Virus record (IMG/VR): IMGVR_UViG_3300043446_003867
Location: 25,082-89,081 of that record
Direction: 5' to 3' (one strand)
Source of the DNA: a virus
Length of the DNA: 64,000 nt
This document shows, piece by piece, positions 56,101 through 64,000 of this stretch. The notes below the pieces were generated by a model. The model made no database searches and had not been told where the DNA came from. It worked only from the letters and a program-made list of their open reading frames with translations. The position numbers and the translations under genes are program-made. Each line of letters starts with the position of its first letter. The first letter of the stretch is position 1.

Positions 56101-56895
56101 AACAGTGGCTTCGACAACTTGGGCCAGTTGTACGCAAGCATGTATGTCGGAAGTCTTTCTACGACAATCACGCCTACGATCAATTCTTTGACGACCGGCA
56201 TGATGGTGCAGGGCGTCTATAATCTCACGAACGTAACAACGTCTGGAGTCCAGGCGATTCGAGCGATCCCGATCGTCACGACATCCACCGCCGGTGGTTC
56301 ACATAACGTATCCGGGTTTAGCTCTACCATTTACCGGCGCGAACCGGGCGACCTTGCAACCGCAGCGACGATTACGGCTTACACGGCGTCTATCGGTGTA
56401 AATTCTGCGGCAGTAGGGTCGACATCTACCGGCGCGTTGACTGCGTTCAACGTATTCCTGAACAACGGTCTATCGACGCATACGATCGCGACAACTACCG
56501 GAGTCGATCTTCAGCCGACGTTCACGGGTACGACGACAACCTTTTACGGGTTCCGTCTCCGTTCTGGATCCGGCACCGGGACAATCGGGACGTATTACGG
56601 AATGCGACTTGAGTCGGTCGTTTCCGGCGCAATCACGACCCGATGGGGCATCTCGCAGGAAGACACCGCAGCAAACAACGTCCTCGCGGGCAAGACGGCG
56701 GCGGGTCAGGCGGCTGGAACGGCGGCGACGGCGTTCGTTGACGTCGGCAGCGGAGGCGCTACGAACGCGCAGCTCCGTCTCCGTACGACCGGCGGAACGG
56801 CGCCCTCTGCCCCGAACGATGGTGATATCTGGTTCGACGGAACCGCGCTCAAGATCCGCATCGCCGGTGTGACCCGAACGGTGACGGTCACCTGA
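53131..56895 (+). CDS. modular tail fibre, copy 1
   Basis: 1254 residues from ATG 53131. The N-terminal 160 residues (MAQFVLINPVGTRYAGEVLD onward) and the following TAGKVPLWTG...LWFDGTYLYLRAAG block are homologous to the second fibre at 57326; this end should attach to the baseplate. The body carries three Gly-rich modules (GYxxGTY ... GATAxIV ... GxGYxxGDxL), each followed in two cases by a distinct beta-strand insert ending TFYGLRLEA. The C-terminus (NDGDIWFDGTALKIRIAG) resembles a trimeric fibre end. It probably binds host receptors through the variable inserts. Confidence 0.85.
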   Translation: MAQFVLINPVGTRYAGEVLDTVQDGQDVITQLASFGGVLVPLPNALLEPYIARCEQLRVVGNNDEATAMMQAAYASSTAIAGGGTAGKVPLWTGVANLGDSVLTQVGTKIGVNVPAPTASLSLPAGLVTEASMNVASGVAPAAPNAGDLWFDGTYLYLRAAGTNQPLNAPFGTGTANTLTMWSGTSGLVNTAITQVAGSILSLTGLVGGAGYASTSTAIVALGSGSGTGATAQIVTSGGAVTWVALKDPGRGYTAGDVLTIPGGSGTITVLAIVPKNDASGHFTAQRIGAGTTQPTAGVDSRDGLQVSGSQVKNVEVFSTLAPVTINAVNSTEFYGTVPFGNSFYAHLVNVAASATGFAAGGLIQSWGSWTNISASSGANSLLCIGVNAQAGRSYAADQNTNVNLTGGTFSSVLRNANAYTTNIMRGVTGGVSSFSSATGTVSGRAVGGDFSANFTTPVTVADLRVIDAALTLSGSAAATIAYMLRLQSATFTAPSVAPTTYWGISQEDTLAKSRFYGNVGVGNALDVGAGKVIGSLTLTNAGAGATNGTYSQVALTGGSGTGATADIVVAGNVVTVLTLRNPGQGYAVGNTLSTAAIGGAGFVFTVASTASILRSDGTSVAPRVGAGNTAPVSTLHVSGGAATLDGFDRVSIPQASTSVPYGNYGVQLHQTGSTALTNANPFQYAQWISSSFDASGATTATSMSGIFASPLVAGTNNTASYSATGVYGQILRYAANDTAQAAGFTGTGGSFQFRVDTGVGSTTTSSGIGVWARVTNSAAAHTITNSYVFYGLATATGNHTTLIGYRFAPVTGAGTITTFYGLRLEATTAPTITNRWAISQEDPLAKSRHYENVGVGNGLDVGAGKVIGSLTLTNGGTGYTNGTYSQVALTTVTGTGSGATADIVVAGGIVTTVALRAPGQGYAVGDTLSCASIGAGSNFLVTVATTASILRSDGTSVAARIGGGTTTPRASADIVGGSIFDGIGTFTFANSGFDNLGQLYASMYVGSLSTTITPTINSLTTGMMVQGVYNLTNVTTSGVQAIRAIPIVTTSTAGGSHNVSGFSSTIYRREPGDLATAATITAYTASIGVNSAAVGSTSTGALTAFNVFLNNGLSTHTIATTTGVDLQPTFTGTTTTFYGFRLRSGSGTGTIGTYYGMRLESVVSGAITTRWGISQEDTAANNVLAGKTAAGQAAGTAATAFVDVGSGGATNAQLRLRTTGGTAPSAPNDGDIWFDGTALKIRIAGVTRTVTVT
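54681..55030 (+). repeat. fibre module in fibre 1 (second unit)
   Basis: About 350 bp encoding G-V-G-N-A-L-D-V-G-A-G-K then the Gly-rich module ending ASILRSDGTSVA. Related units lie near 53731-54030 (divergent) and 55681-56040 in the same gene. Borders are approximate. Confidence 0.75.
55681..56040 (+). repeat. fibre module in fibre 1 (third unit)
   Basis: Same layout as 54681-55030 with a TTVTGTGSGATAD variant of the loop. Borders approximate. Confidence 0.75.
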
Positions 56896-56916
56896 TTCAC
56901 ACGAAGGAAAAGAACC

Positions 56917-57249
56917 ATGCACGCAGTTATCGACCCAGTTCAGATCAGCGGCCTCTCGGGCTCTGGCACCGCAACGCAGCTTCACGTCGTCCTCGTCGGA
57001 GAGACGAAGGCGAAGGACTACGGTCACGCGCGCGTCTCGTACGACATCGTTAGCGAGGACAACCTCACGCTCTCGCAGGGCAACGTGCAGATGAGCGACG
57101 CGGACTACGCGGCGGGCAAGGCGAGCGACGCGGAAGTCGCTGGCTGGCTCGCGAGTCTCCTCGGCTTCAAGGCGACGAGCGTGGTGAGCGATCCCGCGCC
57201 GGTGCGCACGGTCGACGAGGTGCAGGAGCCGGAACAGCCAGGCGCCTGA
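56917..57249 (+). CDS. fibre companion protein, copy 1
   Basis: 110 residues starting MHAVIDPVQISGLSGSGTAT after GAAGGAAAAG. Homologous to the protein at 63334: both have MHA-I-x-P-I, SGTATQLHxV, a short beta core and a Pro-rich end. Located directly after a fibre gene each time, it is probably a fibre chaperone, tip or adapter. No catalytic residues. Confidence 0.7.
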   Translation: MHAVIDPVQISGLSGSGTATQLHVVLVGETKAKDYGHARVSYDIVSEDNLTLSQGNVQMSDADYAAGKASDAEVAGWLASLLGFKATSVVSDPAPVRTVDEVQEPEQPGA

Positions 57250-57325
57250 TTCGCACAACGAAAGACGCGCAGAGCGGCACGGGGTCAGCTACCCTGTGCC
57301 GCGTTGTTTTGAGGAGACGACGACG

Positions 57326-60300
57326 ATGGCTCAATTCGTTCTGATCAACGCGATCGGCACGCGCCGCGCAGGTGAAGTCCTTGATTCGGTCCAGGACGGG
57401 CAGGCAGTGATCACGCAGCTTGCGGCGTTCGGCGGCGTTCTCGTCCCGCTCCCGAACGCGACGCTTCAGCCGTACATCGACGCGGCGCAGCTCGCCTACG
57501 ATCGCGCGGACTCGACGCAAGCGCAGAACATCATGCTGGCCGGGTACGCCTCAACGACGGCGATCGCCGGTGGCGGCACGGCGGGCACGATCCCGATCTG
57601 GACTGCGGGCTCCGTACTGGGCGACAGCGTGCTCCAGCAGGCGGGGGCGCTGGTCGGCGTGAACGTCGCTCCTACGGCGTCCCTGAGCCTTCCTGGGGGC
57701 CTCGCTGCGGCAGCGTCGATGAACTTCGCGACGGGCGTCGCTCCGGCGGCTCCGAACAGCGGCGACCTCTGGTTCGACGGGACTTACCTCTACCTTCGAG
57801 CGGCGGGAATCAATCAGCCGCTCAACGCTCCGTTTGGCACGGGTACGCCGAACGTGCTCACGAAGTGGAGCAGCGTGTCGGGGCTGACCGATACGGCGAT
57901 CACGGAGGCGAGCGGCGCGATCACGACGCTGGCGCTCACGAACCCCGGCGCAGGTGCAACGAACGGCACTTACTCGCAGGTCGCGTTGACGACCGTTACG
58001 GGCACGGGCACTGGTGCGACGGCGGACATCGTCGTTGCGGGCAACGTCGTGACGTCGATCAAGCTTCGCGCTCCGGGAACTGGCTATGTGGCGGGTAACA
58101 CGCTCAGCACGGCGGCGATCGGCGGCGCAGGGTTCGTGTTCACCGTCTCGGCTGTAAGCGCGAGCGACAACGCGAGCGGCAACGTAACCGCGCTTCGGAT
58201 TGGCGCGGGTACGCCGAATCCGGTTGCAACGCTGGACGCGCTTGGTCTGACCGCCGTCCGAAAACTCGGATTTTACGCGTACAACATCCCCTCAACGAAC
58301 ACGAAAAGCAGCGCGGTTTCCGGGCTTGTCGTCGACACGTCTGGCGAATCGACTGGAGTTTACGCGGTCGCAAGCGATGAATCGGCGATTCGTGTCGTTC
58401 ACGAAGAGGCGCGAATCGACGCGAGTGCAAACACGTCTGGCGCGTCCATTTACGGTGGATATTTTGGCACTAGCCTCGTCGCTTCGGGTGGCGGAACGGC
58501 GTTTGTTCGCGGCGTTGGCGCGCTTGCGGCGGCGAGCGATTCTACGCTTTCCGGGCGCACGTTTGTTCTTTACGGCCTAGATGCACAGGCCAGCGTGGGC
58601 TCGGTCGGAACGGGCAACACGATCTCGTTCTTGTACGGTGGATTTTTTTCCACGCTCTGCACGGCAACGAGCGGCGCGCAGGCGATCACTACGAGGGTCG
58701 GCGTTAGCATCTCCGGCGGCACGTTCCAGGGCGCCGCGCACACGATTGCTTCGTACTACGCGATCCGAATTGCTGCGCCATCGCTTAGCAACGGCTCCAC
58801 GATCACAAGCGCCTGGGGCGTTTCGCAAGAATACGCAACGTCGCGAAATGCCTTCTACGGCAACTTTGGTGTCGGTAACGCTCTCGACGTCGGAACCGGC
58901 AAGGTCATCGCGAGCTTGACGCTGACCAACGGCGGCACGGGCTACACGAACGCGACTTACTCTCAGGTCGCGCTGACGACGGTGACGGGAAGCGGCTCCG
59001 GAGCGACTGCGGACATCATCGTTGCTGGCGGTATCGTCACGACGGTCGTGCTGCGCGCGCCGGGTCAAGGGTACGCGGTCGGCGACACTCTCTCGTCTGC
59101 GAGCATTGGCGCTGGCGCGAACTTCCTCCTCACGGTTGCGACGACCGCGAGCATTCTGCGAAGCGATGGCACGGTGGTCGGGAATCGTCTCGGCGGCGGA
59201 ACGACAATTCCCCGCGCGGCGCTAGACGTCGTGAACGGAGCGATTTTTGATGGCTCGCAGATCGTCCTGATTCCGCAGGGAAGCGCTGCGGCGAGTGCGC
59301 GACTGGAGCAAGTCAGCATCTTCGGGACGATTGCCCCGACGGCGACTACGCCGCAGTCCATCTCGTCTTTTTCGTCCACGCCATACTACGATCTCACGAA
59401 CTACACCGGGACCGTCGTGTACAATCTCCGGTCAAATCCGGAGATAATCGCTACGCCTGCGGCGTTGAATCCGTTTGCGCGCGCGGTGAGCGCGAGTTTT
59501 ACGCGCAGAAATCCGGGGGATCTCAGCACGACTGGCACTTACGCGATCGGATCATTCGGGTTCTTCACGAGTTCCGGCGTCGGAAGCACGACGACGGGAA
59601 ACGCTTATCTCGTCGAAGCACCGTTTGCGAACAACGTAAGCGGTCACACGGTTTCTGTTGTTCAGAACTTCCGCTCGACAAATATCGTCGCAAACGGTGC
59701 AACCGTCACAACGCTGACCCAGTTTTATGGAGCGCCGATCGGTTCAACTGGCGGCACGATCACGACGCACTACGGGTTGCGCTTGGAAGCGTCGACGACG
59801 CCGACGATCACGAACCGTTGGGCGATTTCAACGGAAGATCCGCTATCGAAGTCCCGCCACTACGGCAACTTCGGCGTCGGTAACGTTCTCGACGTCGGCG
59901 CGGGCAAGGTCATCGCAAGCCTCACGCTCACGAACGCTGGCGCGGGAGCGACGAACGGAACCTACATCCAAGCCGCTCTTACGGGTGGCACTGGCACTGG
60001 TGCAACTGCCGACATCGTTGTCGCTGGCAACGTGGTTACGTCGCTTATTCTCCGCAACCCAGGTCAGGGTTACGCGGTCGGCGATACGTTGAGCACAGCC
60101 GCGATCGGCGGGGCGGGCTTCGTGTTCACCGTTGCCACAATCGCGAGCATCCTGCGGAGCGATGGAACGTCCGTCGCGACGCGTATCGGCGCTGGCATTA
60201 CAAGTCCTTCGTTCGGCGTCGATTCTCTTGGCGGCATTGCGGCGCGAGCGGCGACGCTTCAAACCGGACTCTCGTTTGGAACGACTAACACGAGCGGCTT

Positions 60301-63300
60301 CGCGCATCTCGTTGTGGATTCAAGCGGCGAATCCGGCAGCGTTTCGACGGTTCCGAACGGGTTTACGTACTACGGCGTACGCGTCCAATCTTCGCCAGAC
60401 TTTACGGCTGCCACGTCAAGTCAGAGTGCTTACGCCGGGATGTTCCAGCCGAACGTGCAGAACGGAGCAGCGGCGGCAACGATTACGTCATACGGCGTCG
60501 CCGCCGGATTCCGCTTCGGCAGTTCGACGATCACCGGCAGGACGTTTACAGCATACGGCGTTCTCGGATCGGTTTCTATGTACGCGCCGCTCGGTGCCGG
60601 AAACACATTCTCGGTGACTAACGTACGAGCGGTGTCGGTGGTAAGCCCGACAAACGCACAGACGTTTACGAGCTGGACGGAGTTCTTCGGCGGCACGGGG
60701 TTTAGCGGCGCTGCGCACACAATTACGACGTATTACGGTTTGCAGTTGTCTGGTCCGACTCTCTCGGGAGGCGCAACGGTCACGAACCGCTGGTCGATGT
60801 CGGTGGAAGACTCACTTGCGAGAAGTCGCCACTATGGCAACTTCGGCGTTGGTAACGCTCTCGACGTCGGAGCGGGCAAGATCATCGCTTCGCTCACGCT
60901 GACGGCGGGCGGAACGCTCTACACGAACGGTACTTACGCTCAGGTCGCTCTCACGGGCGGTACGGGCACCGGCGCGACCGCTGACATCGTTATCTCGGGC
61001 AACGCGGTCACGACTGTTGTGCTGCGCAATCCGGGCCAGGGCTACGTCGTCGGCGACGTCCTCTCGGTGGCGGCGGCTAGCGTCGGCGGTACGGGCTCCG
61101 GCTTCCAGGCGACGGTTGCCACGACCGCGTCGATCCTCCGGAGCGATGGAACGGTCGTCGCGCCGCGTTTCGGTGCGGGAACGACGAGCGCGGAGGCGCC
61201 GCTGCACGTCGTCGGCGGCGCAGCAATTCGTTCGGCTGGCTTGATTACCTCAACGGCGTTTACCGGGCTTAACGCTCCGATGTTCGCGCAGCTGGTGATC
61301 GACTCCGCGAACGAACCGAGCGGTAATACGGTCCTTCCGGCAACGACGCCAACGACCGCGAGTTACTACGACTCAATCTTCGTCGGAACGAAGTTCGACT
61401 TTAGCCTGCGGACTGGATCGTCGGCCGCCGCGGGTATCGAAACGAACCCGCAGATAGTCGCGGCAACAGCGGCCGGTACGGCAACGCTGTTCGGTGTGTT
61501 CGGGCAAGCGTCGCTAAACAGCACGTCTATCACGGGAAAGACGATCTCGCTTATCGGCGTCGGAGGCTATCCCAACGCCTACGAAACCGGCGCTGGAAAC
61601 ACGATTAGCGCGATCACGGGAGTGCAAAGTGTGCTGTCGGTAGTCGGCGGTCTTTCTGGGTCGTTCACTCCCCTTGCGGTAACTACGGCGCACGGATTCC
61701 GCCTTCGCGTATCGTATACGTCGGCGGCGCATACGATTACGACGCATTACGGGCTTCGCCTTGACGCGCCGACCGTGTCGGGCGGTGCGACGATCACGAA
61801 CCGTTGGGCGATCTCGCAGGAAGATGCGCTGGCGAAGTCGACGCACTACGGAAACTTCGGCGTTGGCAACGCTCTCGACGTCGGAGCGGGCAAGATCATC
61901 GCTTCGCTCACCCTCACGAACGCGGGTGCTGGAGCGACGAACGGAACCTACATCCAAGCCGCTCTTACGGGTGGCACTGGCACTGGTGCAACTGCCGACA
62001 TCGTTGTCGCCGGCAACGTGGTTACGTCTCTCGTGTTGCGTAACCCCGGTCAGGGATACACGGTGGGCGATACGCTCAGCACGGCGGCGATTGGTGGCGC
62101 GGGATTCGTGTTCACCGTCGCGAGTACTGCGTCGATCCTCCGGAGCGATGGCAGCGTGGTCGCTCCGCGCGTCGGAGCGGGAACGACGGCGCCGATTACG
62201 ACGTCGCACGTTAACGGCGCTCAGATTATTTCGGGCATTGAGGCGTTCGCTCTCGATAACGGTTCGCCGACGTTTACAAATCAGTTTGTCACGGCGTCAC
62301 TTGTCCTCGGAGGACGAGCAGCCGCCGATAGCCCGACAACCGCTACAAATCAGTACCTCGTTTGCTTCGGCAAATGGGACGTTCGATCGGCGCCTACTAC
62401 TAGTTTTAACTTTGGCGGGCGGTTTCTTAACCGTCTCTTTCAATCAAACGCTGGTCAGACCGTTACCGTATCGGGAGTCCAAGGAAGTGCGGCGCGAGAC
62501 TTTTCAACAGGCGACGACGCAACCGCGGTGACGGTCGTTGGAGGTACGTTTAACGCGCAGGCGAACCGGAATACGGGATCAAGCCTCGAAGTGACGGGAA
62601 TTGAGGTTCGCGCCAACAATTTCCTAGCGGGTCATACAGTAACGACCCATCACCATATTAATCTCCCCGGCGCGCTTATTAACGGCGCGGTGACGACGTT
62701 CTATGGCCTGCGTATGCAGGCGCCGACGGGAACGGGCGTCATCACGAACCGCTACCCGATCGCGCAGGAGGACACGCTCGGGTCCAACTACGTTCGCGCG
62801 AAGACGTTCTTCGGTGCGGCGGTCGGCACGGCGGCGGCAACGACGGCGAGCGTTGAGATCACCGCGCAGGGCACGCTGAACGGCGACCTCCGCCTCAACT
62901 CGGCCAACGCGGTCGTTGACGTTTCGGCGGCGTCTAGCAACGGCGTGAAGTTCAACAACCGCGGCGGCGCTGGCATCACCAGCACGACGCAGTTGAACTA
63001 CGAGGAAGGCACCTACACGCCGACGCTCAGCGCGGGCTGGACGGCGACGGCGGGCAACTACTCGGGAACGTGGACGCGCAACGGTCGCCTCGTGACGCTC
63101 ACGATCCAGTTCACCGGCGGCACGAACAGCGGCGCGACGGGCGGCAGCACGATCAGCACGCCGGTCGGGCTTACGCCGGTCAGGAACGGCGCGGGAACAG
63201 CCGTCAACGTAAACGGCACCGCGCTCGGCAACGGCGTCGTCGTCGTCACGACGGCGGCCACGATCATCAACGCAAACGCAATCACCACGACCACGGTCGA

Positions 63301-63331
63301 TAAGACCATCGTGGTTCAGTACGAGGTATGA
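57326..63331 (+). CDS. giant modular tail fibre, copy 2
   Basis: 2001 residues from ATG 57326 behind GAGGAG. The N-terminal 200 residues match fibre 1. Five Gly-rich modules follow (about 57917-58215, 58859-59215, 59863-60200, 60832-61190, 61848-62190 in nucleotide terms), separated by variable beta inserts ending T-x-Y-G-L-x-L-x-x-P/A-T and then TNRWAIS-E-D. The C-terminal 130 residues form the fibre-tip domain NYEEGTYTPTLSAGW, also at the end of the 17588 protein. Modules of nearly identical DNA suggest recent internal duplication. Likely a long host-binding fibre. Confidence 0.85.
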   Translation: MAQFVLINAIGTRRAGEVLDSVQDGQAVITQLAAFGGVLVPLPNATLQPYIDAAQLAYDRADSTQAQNIMLAGYASTTAIAGGGTAGTIPIWTAGSVLGDSVLQQAGALVGVNVAPTASLSLPGGLAAAASMNFATGVAPAAPNSGDLWFDGTYLYLRAAGINQPLNAPFGTGTPNVLTKWSSVSGLTDTAITEASGAITTLALTNPGAGATNGTYSQVALTTVTGTGTGATADIVVAGNVVTSIKLRAPGTGYVAGNTLSTAAIGGAGFVFTVSAVSASDNASGNVTALRIGAGTPNPVATLDALGLTAVRKLGFYAYNIPSTNTKSSAVSGLVVDTSGESTGVYAVASDESAIRVVHEEARIDASANTSGASIYGGYFGTSLVASGGGTAFVRGVGALAAASDSTLSGRTFVLYGLDAQASVGSVGTGNTISFLYGGFFSTLCTATSGAQAITTRVGVSISGGTFQGAAHTIASYYAIRIAAPSLSNGSTITSAWGVSQEYATSRNAFYGNFGVGNALDVGTGKVIASLTLTNGGTGYTNATYSQVALTTVTGSGSGATADIIVAGGIVTTVVLRAPGQGYAVGDTLSSASIGAGANFLLTVATTASILRSDGTVVGNRLGGGTTIPRAALDVVNGAIFDGSQIVLIPQGSAAASARLEQVSIFGTIAPTATTPQSISSFSSTPYYDLTNYTGTVVYNLRSNPEIIATPAALNPFARAVSASFTRRNPGDLSTTGTYAIGSFGFFTSSGVGSTTTGNAYLVEAPFANNVSGHTVSVVQNFRSTNIVANGATVTTLTQFYGAPIGSTGGTITTHYGLRLEASTTPTITNRWAISTEDPLSKSRHYGNFGVGNVLDVGAGKVIASLTLTNAGAGATNGTYIQAALTGGTGTGATADIVVAGNVVTSLILRNPGQGYAVGDTLSTAAIGGAGFVFTVATIASILRSDGTSVATRIGAGITSPSFGVDSLGGIAARAATLQTGLSFGTTNTSGFAHLVVDSSGESGSVSTVPNGFTYYGVRVQSSPDFTAATSSQSAYAGMFQPNVQNGAAAATITSYGVAAGFRFGSSTITGRTFTAYGVLGSVSMYAPLGAGNTFSVTNVRAVSVVSPTNAQTFTSWTEFFGGTGFSGAAHTITTYYGLQLSGPTLSGGATVTNRWSMSVEDSLARSRHYGNFGVGNALDVGAGKIIASLTLTAGGTLYTNGTYAQVALTGGTGTGATADIVISGNAVTTVVLRNPGQGYVVGDVLSVAAASVGGTGSGFQATVATTASILRSDGTVVAPRFGAGTTSAEAPLHVVGGAAIRSAGLITSTAFTGLNAPMFAQLVIDSANEPSGNTVLPATTPTTASYYDSIFVGTKFDFSLRTGSSAAAGIETNPQIVAATAAGTATLFGVFGQASLNSTSITGKTISLIGVGGYPNAYETGAGNTISAITGVQSVLSVVGGLSGSFTPLAVTTAHGFRLRVSYTSAAHTITTHYGLRLDAPTVSGGATITNRWAISQEDALAKSTHYGNFGVGNALDVGAGKIIASLTLTNAGAGATNGTYIQAALTGGTGTGATADIVVAGNVVTSLVLRNPGQGYTVGDTLSTAAIGGAGFVFTVASTASILRSDGSVVAPRVGAGTTAPITTSHVNGAQIISGIEAFALDNGSPTFTNQFVTASLVLGGRAAADSPTTATNQYLVCFGKWDVRSAPTTSFNFGGRFLNRLFQSNAGQTVTVSGVQGSAARDFSTGDDATAVTVVGGTFNAQANRNTGSSLEVTGIEVRANNFLAGHTVTTHHHINLPGALINGAVTTFYGLRMQAPTGTGVITNRYPIAQEDTLGSNYVRAKTFFGAAVGTAAATTASVEITAQGTLNGDLRLNSANAVVDVSAASSNGVKFNNRGGAGITSTTQLNYEEGTYTPTLSAGWTATAGNYSGTWTRNGRLVTLTIQFTGGTNSGATGGSTISTPVGLTPVRNGAGTAVNVNGTALGNGVVVVTTAATIINANAITTTTVDKTIVVQYEV
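58859..59215 (+). repeat. fibre module in fibre 2 (second unit)
   Basis: About 355 bp encoding GVGNALDVGTGKVIASLTLT and the Gly-rich module. Borders approximate. Confidence 0.75.
59863..60200 (+). repeat. fibre module in fibre 2 (third unit)
   Basis: Same module; 59945-60024 is identical over 80 bp to 61931-62010 in the fifth unit. Confidence 0.8.
60832..61190 (+). repeat. fibre module in fibre 2 (fourth unit)
   Basis: Same module with a GGTLYTNGTYAQVALTGGTG variant. Its first 60 bp are nearly identical to the start of the fifth unit. Confidence 0.75.
61848..62190 (+). repeat. fibre module in fibre 2 (fifth unit)
   Basis: Same module. Start matches the fourth unit and centre matches the third unit at DNA level, a mosaic pattern. 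Confidence 0.8.
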
Positions 63332-63333
63332 CC

Positions 63334-63654
63334 ATGCACGCTCTGATTTCTCCGATCACCTTTCACTCGTCCGGTACGGCTACGCAGCTTCACGCGGTCG
63401 CGCACGTCTCGCCGAACCGCTCGGCGTCGGTTGAGTGGACGCTCACGACGGACGAGGGGAAGCGAGTGCAGAGCGGGCTGCTCACGCTTGAAGGCGCGGC
63501 GTACCAGGGATGGGGCGCCAGCGACGAGTACCTGTATACCTGGATCGCTGATATGCTCGGGATCACGGTGACGGAGATCGTCGATCCGCCTCCGCCGGCG
63601 CCCTACGTTCCTCCGGCGGATCCTGAGACGATTCAGCACGCGAACGGGCTCTGA
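63334..63654 (+). CDS. fibre companion protein, copy 2
   Basis: 106 residues from ATG 63334; an ATG at 63328 overlaps the fibre stop but leaves only 1-2 nt after GAGG, and the paralogue begins MHA. Homologous to the 56917 protein. Pro-rich C-terminus (DPPPPAPYVPPADPE). Likely a fibre chaperone or adapter. Confidence 0.7.
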   Translation: MHALISPITFHSSGTATQLHAVAHVSPNRSASVEWTLTTDEGKRVQSGLLTLEGAAYQGWGASDEYLYTWIADMLGITVTEIVDPPPPAPYVPPADPETIQHANGL

Positions 63655-63716
63655 GCGCGTCATTGACGGAAACGGATCGGATGCGCATCATGCGCCGGTC
63701 CTAACCGGAGAATCCT

Positions 63717-63905
63717 ATGCCTGAGATCAAGACCCTCGACGACGTCCTCAACCTGTTCGTGTACGGCATCCGTGTCGGTCAGAGCAAAGGAGCCTACTCG
63801 CTCGAAGACGCGGCGCAGTTCGCGAAAGCGTTTGAATGGCTGGCGAAGAAGCAGCAGGAGGCGGCTGCCGCTCAGCAGGCGGCGCAGCCCCCGGCGCAAG
63901 CCTGA
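63717..63905 (+). CDS. 62-residue helical protein
   Basis: Starts MPEIKTLDDVLNLFVYGIRV behind GGAG. Helical, ending in an Ala/Gln-rich tail (QQEAAAAQQAAQPPAQA). Upstream is a small hairpin CCGGT-CCTA-ACCGG. Closes the fibre operon before a terminator. Function unknown. Confidence 0.6.
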   Translation: MPEIKTLDDVLNLFVYGIRVGQSKGAYSLEDAAQFAKAFEWLAKKQQEAAAAQQAAQPPAQA

Positions 63906-63926
63906 GCGAATCCTTCGCGGATCTAA

Positions 63927-63961
63927 GCCCTCGGTCAAAATCGACCGGGGGCTTTCTTTTT
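63927..63961 (+). terminator. terminator after the fibre operon
   Basis: GCCCTCGGTC (63927-63936) / GACCGGGGGC (63943-63952), one G-T pair, then TTTCTTTTT. Confidence 0.9.
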
Positions 63962-64000
63962 GCCTATCGTTCGCGTCATAGGGGGGTCGTCATACGACGG

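Noticed and set aside
53131-63654. Tail fibre region considered as an invertible segment
   Set aside because: Both fibre units are in the same orientation and I could not find matching inverted crossover sites around them by eye.

Overview
The window is a high-GC (roughly 62-64% by eye) piece of a tailed-phage genome, or of a prophage, with contractile-tail (myovirus) morphology. A long structural module is read left to right: large terminase, portal, MuF-like protein, scaffold, major capsid protein, neck proteins, tail sheath, tail tube, frameshifted tail chaperone, tape measure, LysM hub protein, baseplate hub/spike/wedge proteins, fibres and holin-like membrane proteins. No DNA polymerase, helicase, primase, tRNA, rRNA or CRISPR array is visible, so replication genes must lie outside the window. 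The host cannot be named from the sequence. A secreted SGNH hydrolase and a membrane protein whose C-terminus resembles an outer-membrane beta-signal hint at a Gram-negative (diderm) host. Repeated TANNNT boxes 6-8 nt before ATG codons suggest a host that uses leaderless mRNAs.

Left arm (1-14.4 kb): a truncated unknown gene and a small-terminase-like gene are followed by about 25 small, mostly unrecognised genes. Nearly every one or two of these genes is its own transcription unit. Each unit has a terminator or hairpin, then a G-tract core (consensus like GGTTTCGGGTTTCGGTTTATGGT), then a short stem-loop at the expected 5' end of the mRNA, then a ribosome-binding site. I count 17 copies (C1-C17) between 1081 and 12879. 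The stems change sequence while keeping pairing, which points to a selected RNA structure. This repeated control cassette is the most unusual thing in the window. Interspersed are a lysis/envelope group (SGNH hydrolase, two membrane proteins, a T4-type lysozyme), a Cro/CI-like regulator, a dyad-rich non-coding island (11.45-12.15 kb), a small serine recombinase and a widespread phage protein of the CDKHVVKM type.

Head region (14.4-31.8 kb): TerL, small zinc-ribbon proteins, a fibre-like protein in an odd position, portal, MuF-like protein, small head proteins, scaffold and major capsid protein. Immediately after the capsid gene come three proteins that share sequence modules. One carries a RelA/SpoT (p)ppGpp-synthetase-like domain and another a C39-like cysteine peptidase domain. 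No classical prohead protease is seen. Together with an acidic protein at 39984-40562 they share a short L-x-x-W-A-R-x-x-x-G-x-G motif that may be a sorting or processing signal. I infer that these are virion cargo or maturation proteins.

Tail region (31.9-64 kb): neck, sheath with a duplicated insertion domain, tube, tail chaperone with a -1 slippery heptamer, tape measure, baseplate, then two tandem fibre units. Each fibre unit is a large modular fibre plus a roughly 110-residue companion protein. Fibre modules recur inside and between fibres, with stretches of identical DNA, which indicates recent module duplication. Several late genes appear to be transcribed from promoters whose -10 box lies 6-8 nt ahead of the start codon.
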